From the NCBI GenBank assembly GCA_937925385.1, contig CALEWN010000352.1, positions 1 through 6,935 on the forward strand: 6,935 nt of DNA, in the 5' to 3' direction. Positions 1 to 6,365 of the stretch are shown piece by piece; positions within the stretch are counted from its first letter, which is position 1; every line of letters begins with the position of its first letter. The notes beneath the pieces were generated by a model. The model made no database searches, was not told where the DNA came from, and saw only the letters and a list, made by a program, of their open reading frames with translations. This DNA comes from an uncultured Senegalimassilia sp. GTDB taxonomy: Bacteria; Actinomycetota; Coriobacteriia; Coriobacteriales; Eggerthellaceae. Both the position numbers and the translations under genes were made by a program.

Positions 1-1577
1 TCCTTATATAATGCCCACACAAACCAATAATACGAAGCCAATGCTACATACGCTAAGCAGTGCCTCAGCTCTTCCGGTGTTGCCGCACGACCGAAGTATG
101 CGTCAAACACCTGGCAGGCCTCATCATAGGTGTAATCGGAGCAGGAGATAAAAGTACCCAGGTCAGAAGCATAATCAGACATGGCCGAGTATTCCCAGTC
201 AATTAAGTACATATCGTCACCAGACACCAAGAAGTTCGGCGCATAGAAATCGTTATGGCATAAGCACGGGTTACCGCCATCGGACTTCACGCAAGCATCA
301 ACGTGATTCATAGTCTCATTCAGCAATTCGTAATCTGGCTGCATAGGATATGAACGCGCCTTCAAAAGCTCGAGGATATCGCGCGCCTTGCCCATGACGT
401 CGAACCTCCATCGAGAAACGGCACCGCTGTCGTGCAAAGCACGAATCAACGACATTGCTTGGCGAACATGCTCGGGATTGTGATAATCAAGCTGCTCGCA
501 ATTGTCGATGAATCGAGAGATTTTCCATCCTTCGGTTTCGTCCTCATACACAAACGTATCATCCACTCCAAGGCTCTTTGCAACGCCTTGCGAGAATGTC
601 TCGCTTTGACGGTTGATGATTTCGTCGGTGCCAGGCCCCGGATGACGATACACATACGCGTGCCCATGAACGCTGAATTTAAACGACAGGTTCGTCAGGC
701 CCTCTTTAATCGGAGAGATATCTGTCACATCGCGGCGTTCGCACTCGAACACCGAGCAAATGTTGTCAAGGATTGAGCTGCTCACATTGTCCAAGAAGTC
801 GTGGTCGAACTTCGTCAGGTCTGCAATCGAGTCAAATTCGTACACCACGCCGTCTTCGTAGGGCTTCATAACCATGCGCAGCTCTTTTATGTGGTCGACG
901 TAGATGTCTTCCCATAGCTTCGGCGCGGTTTCAGGCTTGTCGCATTCCGCTTCCAAAATGGTGCGAAACTTCTCGGAAAATGCACGGTCGAAATACGCGT
1001 GGCCCATCATGGCCCACGCGTCGCGACCGCCCACGCTCACGCCCGCGATACGGCCATCGCGAGCCGTCTTCAGGCAATATTCGTCCGTCTCGCCCGGGAA
1101 ACACGACGCAGCATAGTAGGCCTCGTACACGTACGGGCGGAACACGTTCTCCGTGAAATAGTCGTCTGACGAGCAGATATAGGTGTTGCCCAGCTGCTCG
1201 CGCACCAGCATGAGCGTGGAATTGTTGTTGCGGCTGGCATGCTGCTCATTCACGCGGATCTTCACGCCGAATGCGTCCTCCAAATAGAAGAACGTCTCCT
1301 TCATGTAGCCCACCACCACGGTGATGTCGGCGATGCCGGCTTCCTGCAGCTGGCGAATCTGGCGCTCAATCAGCACCTCGCCGCGCACGCGCAGCACGCC
1401 TTTCGGCCTCTCATACGAAAGCGGCACAAACCGCGAAGACAAACCCTCCGCCATGATGATAGCGTTATCCACCTTATAAGGCTCCAGCGCCTGCGCGCCC
1501 GCTTCGGTGAGGACAAAGCCTTCCGCCAGACTTTCGTCGTGCAGCTTCTTCATGATGGTGTTATGTTTCGAACACAT
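1..1577 (-). CDS. LicC-LicA fusion (phosphocholine cytidylyltransferase + choline kinase), HTH-truncated, partial at the left edge
   Basis: About 525 codons are open from 1577 to the window edge; by comparison with its paralogues some 30-80 C-terminal residues lie outside. Numbered from 1577, residues 2-35 keep only the recognition helix and wing of the wHTH found in the two other fusions. A LicC-like nucleotidyltransferase follows (about 36-270), with SSRF, the KP lysine in YERPKG, and the probable metal-binding Asp138 in CSSDDY. A LicA-like kinase comes next (about 285 onward), with GLTNLS, YRHPGPGT, the catalytic HNDFYAPN (His441, Asp443, Asn448) and LIDWEY (Asp460). The family role is choline to phosphocholine to CDP-choline in the cytoplasm. 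An oddity is AEG (Glu44) where the paralogues have AAG in the nucleotide-binding loop. The start is uncertain: in-frame ATGs at 1634, 1577 and 1553 all lack a good Shine-Dalgarno. I chose 1577 because homology to the paralogues begins just after it. It follows the stand-alone licC-like gene in the same direction. Confidence 0.85.
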   Translation of the reverse strand, partial: MCSKHNTIMKKLHDESLAEGFVLTEAGAQALEPYKVDNAIIMAEGLSSRFVPLSYERPKGVLRVRGEVLIERQIRQLQEAGIADITVVVGYMKETFFYLEDAFGVKIRVNEQHASRNNNSTLMLVREQLGNTYICSSDDYFTENVFRPYVYEAYYAASCFPGETDEYCLKTARDGRIAGVSVGGRDAWAMMGHAYFDRAFSEKFRTILEAECDKPETAPKLWEDIYVDHIKELRMVMKPYEDGVVYEFDSIADLTKFDHDFLDNVSSSILDNICSVFECERRDVTDISPIKEGLTNLSFKFSVHGHAYVYRHPGPGTDEIINRQSETFSQGVAKSLGVDDTFVYEDETEGWKISRFIDNCEQLDYHNPEHVRQAMSLIRALHDSGAVSRWRFDVMGKARDILELLKARSYPMQPDYELLNETMNHVDACVKSDGGNPCLCHNDFYAPNFLVSGDDMYLIDWEYSAMSDYASDLGTFISCSDYTYDEACQVFDAYFGRAATPEELRHCLAYVALASYYWFVWALYK

Positions 1578-1666
1578 AAGACACCAACACGAATCGGGCC
1601 TTGAGCGCTCAACGCAAAAGGCGCATTCGACCATGCAACCGTAGCTTCAAGCAGAAGCTGAGTCGA
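1561..1666. promoter_or_regulatory. Gap between the leftward genes, with three inverted repeats
   Basis: This gap of about 90-110 bases lies between the stand-alone licC-like gene and the fusion that follows it. It holds a 12-bp perfect palindrome, TTGAGCGCTCAA (1601-1612). It also has TTATGT and ACATAA arms around a 7-base spacer (1561-1579), which overlap the chosen start. The third repeat is a 6-bp hairpin, AGCTTC and GAAGCT with a 5-base loop (1643-1659), just after the upstream stop codon. No T-run follows the hairpin on the minus strand, so it is not a standard terminator. No convincing -35/-10 pair was found. The gap could hold an operator, an attenuator or an mRNA processing site, or it could be the scar of the event that removed the wHTH of the next gene. 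Confidence 0.35.
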
Positions 1667-2527
1667 TTAGCAACGATACGAATCGTCAATATCCTGCAGT
1701 TCGGCAAAGGTGTCGATTTCGCACACGTCATCAAACGTGCACTCACGTGCTTGCACGTTGAAATCATCCGGATACCAGTTCAGGGCCACATCATCCCAGA
1801 AGATCTGCTTGCCGTCTTCGCGCTCGAACACGGTGCGCAGACGATCGGCCAAATGACGGCCGTCGGCATCGGTCCAGTATGAGATGCCGAACATGTGGTA
1901 GCAATCGTCGCCGCCCTTGGCAATATGCGTGGCGCGGCCGTCTTCGACGGTCAGGCACCAGTCGTCGGTATGCTCAACAGGCACGCCGATGTAGTTCGTG
2001 GCGTATTGATAACGCGTGATAAGACCTGGGTTGCGCAGCAGCAAATCTGACTCGAACACATAGGCATCGCGCATGAAGTCAGCGGCAGCAACGGCAGACG
2101 AAATGTTGTTCGTGGAATCGTACCACGGGGTGTCGATGTAGCGGATGTCGGGATTTTCCAGCTTCAGCACCTCGAATTCACGCGGCAGATAGCCACGCAC
2201 CACGTAAATCTCCTCAATGCCCGCAGCACGCACGGCATCGATAAGCCGCTGGATGATGCGCACGCCATGCACGCGAATCATCGGCTTGGGTGTATTCAAG
2301 GTGATCGGCACCAAACGGGAGCCGAATCCCGCAGCGAAAAACACCGCACGTTTGGCCCGATGTGGCTCAAGCGCCTCGACGCCCGCAGACGTGATGGTAT
2401 TCTTGCCGTCAACATAGCCCCGATCCTGCAGCCATGCCGCCACTTCGGCCGGCGCTTTCGGCGCGGCAGCGCCCGTTCGCTTCGCTTCCTCAAGCGCCAC
2501 CAAAGCGTCAAACTGCTGCTTGTCCAT
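1667..2527 (-). CDS. licC: Stand-alone LicC-like CTP:phosphocholine cytidylyltransferase (286 aa)
   Basis: Predicted to transfer CMP from CTP to phosphocholine, giving CDP-choline, in the cytoplasm. The nucleotidyltransferase domain spans about residues 58-286. It has the signature AVFFAAGFGSRL, the lysine of NTPKPMI, a probable metal-binding Asp161 in FESDLL, and a LicC-like C-terminus with WDDVAL and the EIDTFAELQDID segment. No kinase domain follows. Residues 1-57 lack a clear HTH, but WLQDRGYVDGKNTITSAG matches the wing and linker of the wHTH in the neighbouring fusions, so this looks like a fusion-type gene that lost its kinase half and let the wHTH decay. I chose the ATG at 2527, two bases after the upstream stop and preceded by purine-rich GGGAACGGAA. 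The ATG at 2554 would overlap the upstream gene and has its GAGG only one base away. The tight spacing implies co-transcription and coupled translation. Other NDP-sugar or phospho-alcohol nucleotidyltransferases share the fold, so the substrate rests on context. Confidence 0.88.
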   Translation of the reverse strand: MDKQQFDALVALEEAKRTGAAAPKAPAEVAAWLQDRGYVDGKNTITSAGVEALEPHRAKRAVFFAAGFGSRLVPITLNTPKPMIRVHGVRIIQRLIDAVRAAGIEEIYVVRGYLPREFEVLKLENPDIRYIDTPWYDSTNNISSAVAAADFMRDAYVFESDLLLRNPGLITRYQYATNYIGVPVEHTDDWCLTVEDGRATHIAKGGDDCYHMFGISYWTDADGRHLADRLRTVFEREDGKQIFWDDVALNWYPDDFNVQARECTFDDVCEIDTFAELQDIDDSYRC

Positions 2528-2529
2528 GA

Positions 2530-4359
2530 TTATTCCGTTCCCTTTCCATTCCATACCTCGGACAGCGCAACAGCCTTACAGAGGCACGCATCCGTTTCAT
2601 ACATCGGCTCGACCGCATCAGCGTAATCGATAGCCGCACGATACCACTTGTACAGCCATTCGCCCATAGGATTGCCCTGCGATTCCTTGAACATAGCCCA
2701 CACGTACCAGTAAAAGCCCACGACGGCCGTACACGCCAAGCAGTGGCGTACCTCCACCGCGGTTGCCGCGCGGCCAAAGTACAGATCGAGCACCGCCACC
2801 GATTCCGCAACCGCGTAGCCCGAACCTTGCGCGAAGAAATTGCCCAGGTCGCAACCATAATCGCCCATCGCACCGTATTCCCAGTCGATAAGGTGCATGC
2901 GGTCGGGCCCCACGAGCACATTGGGCCCGTAGAAGTCGTTGTGACACATCACGGGAGCCGCGTCCTCGTCCGCCAACTTGGCTGAAAGCGCCTTGATGCG
3001 CGCATGCAGCGCGTCAAAGCCCGCCGGGAATGGATACCATTTGTCGCGCAGCAGTTTCACGACATGGTCCGTCTCCTGCGCAAAATCGAACGTCCAGGGC
3101 GACGTCTCCCCGCTTTCGTGCAAGCGTCGCACCAGCGCAAGCGCCCCTTTTACGTGATCGGGGTTGCGATAATCGAACGGTACGCAATCCGGCACGTATC
3201 GCGAGATTTTCCAACCCTCATCGGCTTCGGCGAACACATAGGTGTCGTCAAGCCTCAACCGCTTCGCCATGCGCAAGGCATACGCCTCGCTCTGGCGATT
3301 CACGATTTCTTCGGTGCCATCGCCAGGATGGCGGTACACGTACTGCACGCCGTGCACGCTGAACAAGACCGACAAATTAGTCAGGCCCGCCTTCACTGGT
3401 TCGACGTCGATAATGTCCTCGCGCGCGCAGGAAAGCGTGCGGCAGATGTTATCCAAAATGGCAGAGTCAACGTTCACCATAAAGTCGCGGTCGAAGGCGC
3501 ACAGATCACTTAAGTAGTCGAACTCGTACACGATGCCCGGTTCAAAACGATGCAGCTCCATGGGCGGCAGATCGCGAACATAACCCGCGAACAGGTCCTC
3601 CCACAACTTCGGAGCCGTTTCCGGCAGGTAGTATTCACGCAGCAAGATATCCAGGAACGCCTTGGAAAACTCCGCGTCGAAATACGCATAGCCCAAAAGC
3701 TCCCACGCGTCCTGGCCGCCGTGCGTGATTCGTGAAATCACGCCGTTGCGAGCCACTTCGGCGCAGTATTCATCAGTTCGCCCCTCGGCGAACACCGCGG
3801 AATACCCGGAACGATACTGGTAGCGTTCAAACACGTTGCGCGCATAGTAATTGTCCGACGAGCACAGATACGTGTTGCGCAGCTGGTCGACGACCTGCAT
3901 TAATGTACCGTTGTTGTTACGCGTAGCGTAGGTTGGGTTCACAACGATTTTCACGCCGAACGCGTCTTCCAGGTAGAAGAACGCTTCCTTCATGTAACCA
4001 ACCACCACAGTGATATCGGTAATGCCTACTTCTTGCAGCTGTCGTATTTGCCGCTCAATAAGGATCTCGCCGCGCACCTCGAACAACCCCTTAGGCTTTT
4101 CATACGAAAGCGGCGCAAAGCGAGACGACATTCCCGCTGCCATGATAATAGCGTTGTCAACTTTATAATGATTCAGCTCGGCAAAACCCTGCGACGTCAA
4201 ACCGAAGCCATCAACCCATCCCGCAATCGCGCAACTATGCAAAATGCGATTTGCCGACCCCAGCGACAAATCCGCGGCTGAAGCAAGCTGACGCTGGGTG
4301 CTTATGTCATGGCACGCCAAAGTGCGCAAAACTTTGAACTCGCTGCGTGAAAGACCCAC
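2530..4359 (-). CDS. wHTH-LicC-LicA three-domain fusion (609 aa)
   Basis: Residues 2-62 form a MarR-like winged helix, with TQRQLASAADLSLGSANRIL as the helix-turn-helix and GFGLTSQG as the wing. Residues about 67-300 are a LicC-type nucleotidyltransferase, with IIMAAGMSSRF, SYEKPKG, VVVGYMKEAFFYLED, NNNGTLM and Asp169 in CSSDNY. Residues about 318-590 are a LicA/choline kinase-like phosphotransferase, with KAGLTNLS, YRHPGDGT, HNDFYGPN (His473, Asp475, Asn480) and HLIDWEY (Asp492). It should therefore phosphorylate choline and activate it to CDP-choline, and its N-terminus could bind DNA. The start is GTG at 4359: AGGAG lies 8 bases upstream (4368-4372), and the paralogue at 4562 starts at the equivalent residue. 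An in-frame ATG at 4413 would add 18 residues but has no ribosome binding site and lacks a counterpart in the paralogue. This is the first gene of the leftward unit, and its Shine-Dalgarno lies in an inverted repeat. Ethanolamine or another amino-alcohol is an alternative substrate. Confidence 0.92.
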   Translation of the reverse strand: MGLSRSEFKVLRTLACHDISTQRQLASAADLSLGSANRILHSCAIAGWVDGFGLTSQGFAELNHYKVDNAIIMAAGMSSRFAPLSYEKPKGLFEVRGEILIERQIRQLQEVGITDITVVVGYMKEAFFYLEDAFGVKIVVNPTYATRNNNGTLMQVVDQLRNTYLCSSDNYYARNVFERYQYRSGYSAVFAEGRTDEYCAEVARNGVISRITHGGQDAWELLGYAYFDAEFSKAFLDILLREYYLPETAPKLWEDLFAGYVRDLPPMELHRFEPGIVYEFDYLSDLCAFDRDFMVNVDSAILDNICRTLSCAREDIIDVEPVKAGLTNLSVLFSVHGVQYVYRHPGDGTEEIVNRQSEAYALRMAKRLRLDDTYVFAEADEGWKISRYVPDCVPFDYRNPDHVKGALALVRRLHESGETSPWTFDFAQETDHVVKLLRDKWYPFPAGFDALHARIKALSAKLADEDAAPVMCHNDFYGPNVLVGPDRMHLIDWEYGAMGDYGCDLGNFFAQGSGYAVAESVAVLDLYFGRAATAVEVRHCLACTAVVGFYWYVWAMFKESQGNPMGEWLYKWYRAAIDYADAVEPMYETDACLCKAVALSEVWNGKGTE

Positions 4360-4367
4360 GTACCATA

Positions 4368-4403
4368 CTCCTAAACTAGAACTTTTATTGGCAAGTCTAG
4401 GAG
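4368..4403 (-). promoter_or_regulatory. Inverted repeat covering the ribosome binding site of the leftward fusion gene
   Basis: On the minus strand CTCCTA (4403-4398) is the exact complement of TAGGAG (4373-4368), which contains the Shine-Dalgarno of the GTG start at 4359. A second, nested pairing is CTAGACTT with AAGTTCTAG, with one bulged base and a 9-base loop (4400-4376). The two pairings share the CTA bases, so they could compete in the mRNA. As DNA, the nested repeat (4376-4400) resembles a dimeric-repressor operator and would cover the -35 of the rightward promoter candidate. The pairing is seen in the sequence; any regulatory role is inferred. Confidence 0.4.
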
Positions 4404-4416
4404 CGGTGTTCATTAT
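4388..4416 (+). promoter_or_regulatory. Candidate rightward promoter
   Basis: TTGGCA (4388-4393, five of six matches to the sigma-70 -35 box) is followed after 17 bases by CATTAT (4411-4416, four of six matches to the -10 box). Transcription would start near 4423 and give a leader of about 140 bases before the ATG at 4562. The -35 box lies within the inverted repeat at 4376-4400. On the opposite strand TACAAT (4420-4415) is a possible -10 for the leftward unit, but no good -35 sits at the right distance. Both are predictions from consensus only. Confidence 0.3.
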
Positions 4417-4513
4417 TGTAAAGAGCTTGTAAGAAATGAACGCAATGAAGCGGCGCCATTTACTCGAATTGAATAACTTATGGGAAGGGCATGCGGAAAC
4501 GCTATTTGTTCGT

Positions 4514-4549
4514 TTTCGTTGTTATCCTAACGATATCCGAACAACGAAA
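4514..4549 (+). promoter_or_regulatory. 10-bp perfect inverted repeat overlapping the ribosome binding site of the rightward fusion gene
   Basis: TTTCGTTGTT (4514-4523) and AACAACGAAA (4540-4549) are perfect reverse complements separated by 16 bases, and a T-G wobble can extend the stem by one pair. The right arm runs into the Shine-Dalgarno AAAGG (4547-4551), which lies 10 bases before the ATG at 4562. As RNA, the stem would partly hide the ribosome binding site. As DNA, the two arms could be half-sites for a dimeric regulator, possibly the wHTH fused to the encoded enzyme. Which of these applies cannot be told from the sequence. Confidence 0.45.
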
Positions 4550-4561
4550 GGCACTTCAACA

Positions 4562-6328
4562 ATGCTGTCTCAGAACCAATTCAAAGTGATCAATGCGCTC
4601 AACAAGCAAAGCGAGCTCACCCAAAGAGAACTTTCGAGCGAGACCGGGCTTAGCCTTGCCACGGTCAACGCCACCTGCAAAGAGTGCGAAACCGCCGGCT
4701 TGATCGAAAACGGCCGACTCACTATTGCAGGCATAGCCGCATTGAAGCCCTATGCTGTAGATAACGCGGTTATCCTCGCAGCCGGCCTCTCATCGCGTTT
4801 CGCCCCTATTTCCTACGAGCGTCCTAAGGGACTGCTTAAGGTGCGCGGCGAAATCCTTATCGAGCGCCAAATCGAACAGCTTCAGGCCGTAGGAATCCGC
4901 GACATCGTTGTCGTGGTTGGCTATAAAAAGGAATCATTCTTCTACCTCGAGGACAAATATGGGGTGAAAATCGTTGTAAATCGCGAGTATGCATCCCGTA
5001 ACAACAACTCCTCGCTCATGCTAGTTCGCGAGATTCTCGACAACACCTATATCTGCTCTTCGGATAACTATTTTGAGGAAAACCCCTTCGAAAGCCATGT
5101 GTGGAAAGCATATTACTCCGCAGAGTACGCTGAGGGCCTCACAAAAGAATGGTGCATCAAAACCGGATCGCATGATCGAATCACAAAGGTGACCGTCGGC
5201 GGAGCCAATGCATGGTATATGATCGGGCACGTGTTCTTCGACCGCGCGTTCTCCGCGCACTTCCGCGATATCCTTGAAGCCGAATACGATCTGCCCCAAA
5301 CCCGCGATAAGCTCTGGGAAGACCTGTACGTCGAGCATATCAAAGAGTTCGATATGCAAATAAGGCGATATGACCAGCCGATCATCCACGAATTCGACTC
5401 GCTCGATGAGCTGCGAGATTTCGACCCGCTCTTTCTCGAGAACCTTGATTCCGAGATCTTCGACAACATCGTTGCGGTTCTCGGCTGTGATAAGTCGGAA
5501 ATTCATAACGTCTACCCACTCAAGCAGGGACTCACGAACCTCAGCTGCCATTTCTCCACCAATGATGGCGAATGGGTGTATCGCCACCCCGGCGTAGGAA
5601 CAGAGCTGCTCATCGACCGCGCAGCGGAGAAAACCGCCCTCGAAACCGCACGAACTCTTGGGCTGGACAATACCTTCGTTTTCGAAAACCCTCGACGCGG
5701 TTGGAAGATCTCAAAGTTCATTCCTGACTGCAAAAACCTCGACCCGAAAAACGATGCCCAGCTGAAGAAAGCAATGACCATGGCGCGTCAGCTGCACAAG
5801 TCTGACGCTACCGTCGAACGCCGCTTCAGCTTCTACGACGAAGGCAAAGGCTACGAGCGATCGCTTTTGGCAAGAGGTCCCATCGATGTTGCGGATTGGG
5901 CAGACATGGAAGCGCAGGCAACGGAGCTCCACAAGCTGCTTGAAGCGGAAAGCAGCGAACCGGTGTTGTGCCACAACGACTTCTTCAGCCTGAATTTTCT
6001 TGTTGAGGAAAACGGCAACGTCAGCCTGATCGACTGGGAATACGCAGGTATGAGCGACTATGCAAATGATTTCGGCACGTTTTGCGTATGCGATCAGCTT
6101 GACGAGGAAGAAATGCACCGCGCACTCACGTACTACTTCGGGCGCACGCCCACGGATGCCGAATGGCGGCATAATCTTGCCCAGGTTGGAATGGCAGGCT
6201 GGTGCTGGTACGCGTGGTCGCTTCTCAAAGAATCAGAAGGCGAAAACGTCGGCGAGTGGGCCTATATCTATTACCGTTACGGCAAGACGTATTTGAAGAA
6301 GGCGCTGGACCTGTACAAGCAGCAATAA
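4562..6328 (+). CDS. wHTH-LicC-LicA three-domain fusion, rightward paralogue (588 aa)
   Basis: This has the same architecture as the leftward fusion. A winged helix spans residues 2-62, with LTQRELSSETGLSLATVNAT as the helix-turn-helix and GRLTIAG as the wing. A LicC-type nucleotidyltransferase spans about 67-300, with VILAAGLSSRF, YERPKG, RNNNSSLM and Asp168 in CSSDNY. A LicA-type kinase spans about 315-580, with KQGLTNLS, YRHPGVGT, HNDFFSLN (His471, Asp473, Asn478) and LIDWEY (Asp491). All the key residues recognisable in these families are present, so it should make phosphocholine and then CDP-choline, or the analogue from another amino-alcohol. The ATG at 4562 is preceded by AAAGG at 10 bases and matches the start chosen for the paralogue. 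An in-frame ATG at 4436 would add 42 residues unlike anything in the paralogue and would read through the inverted repeat as codons. The permease gene follows after 37 bases, so the two probably form an operon. Confidence 0.92.
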   Translation: MLSQNQFKVINALNKQSELTQRELSSETGLSLATVNATCKECETAGLIENGRLTIAGIAALKPYAVDNAVILAAGLSSRFAPISYERPKGLLKVRGEILIERQIEQLQAVGIRDIVVVVGYKKESFFYLEDKYGVKIVVNREYASRNNNSSLMLVREILDNTYICSSDNYFEENPFESHVWKAYYSAEYAEGLTKEWCIKTGSHDRITKVTVGGANAWYMIGHVFFDRAFSAHFRDILEAEYDLPQTRDKLWEDLYVEHIKEFDMQIRRYDQPIIHEFDSLDELRDFDPLFLENLDSEIFDNIVAVLGCDKSEIHNVYPLKQGLTNLSCHFSTNDGEWVYRHPGVGTELLIDRAAEKTALETARTLGLDNTFVFENPRRGWKISKFIPDCKNLDPKNDAQLKKAMTMARQLHKSDATVERRFSFYDEGKGYERSLLARGPIDVADWADMEAQATELHKLLEAESSEPVLCHNDFFSLNFLVEENGNVSLIDWEYAGMSDYANDFGTFCVCDQLDEEEMHRALTYYFGRTPTDAEWRHNLAQVGMAGWCWYAWSLLKESEGENVGEWAYIYYRYGKTYLKKALDLYKQQ

Positions 6329-6353
6329 CTCTCAAAACGGACCGCGAGATTAA

Positions 6354-6359
6354 GGGAGG
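6354..6359 (+). promoter_or_regulatory. Strong Shine-Dalgarno of the permease gene
   Basis: GGGAGG lies 6 bases before the ATG at 6366. It is the strongest ribosome binding site in the window and fixes the permease start. It also indicates translation independent of the gene upstream. Confidence 0.7.
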
Positions 6360-6365
6360 AATCCG

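Noticed and set aside
432..776. Plus-strand ORF of 114 codons, and several others antisense to the leftward genes (for example 1239-1604, 2267-2626, 3004-3513)
   Set aside because: They lie wholly or mostly opposite well-supported enzyme genes, have no convincing ribosome binding site and encode no recognisable domain. They are frame shadows of GC-rich coding sequence.
1575..1634. Cysteine-rich N-terminal extension (MVECAFC, then CWCLMC) if the distal fusion started at 1634
   Set aside because: It has no counterpart in the paralogues and no good ribosome binding site, and it overlaps palindromic intergenic DNA. The cysteines are probably accidental translation of non-coding sequence.
1643..1659. 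Hairpin after the stand-alone licC-like gene as a rho-independent terminator
   Set aside because: The stem has only 6 bp and is followed on the minus strand by ACGGTTGC, not a T-run, so it is reported only as an inverted repeat.
2508..2947. Extra minus-strand ORFs in other frames (2508-2921 and 2618-2947) across the kinase part of the leftward fusion
   Set aside because: The same stretch in the main frame encodes the intact kinase motifs HNDFYGPN and HLIDWEY, so these frames are shadows and not evidence of a frameshift.
5021..5587. Minus-strand ORF of 188 codons inside the rightward fusion gene
   Set aside because: It is antisense to conserved LicC and LicA coding sequence, with no recognisable motif or ribosome binding site.
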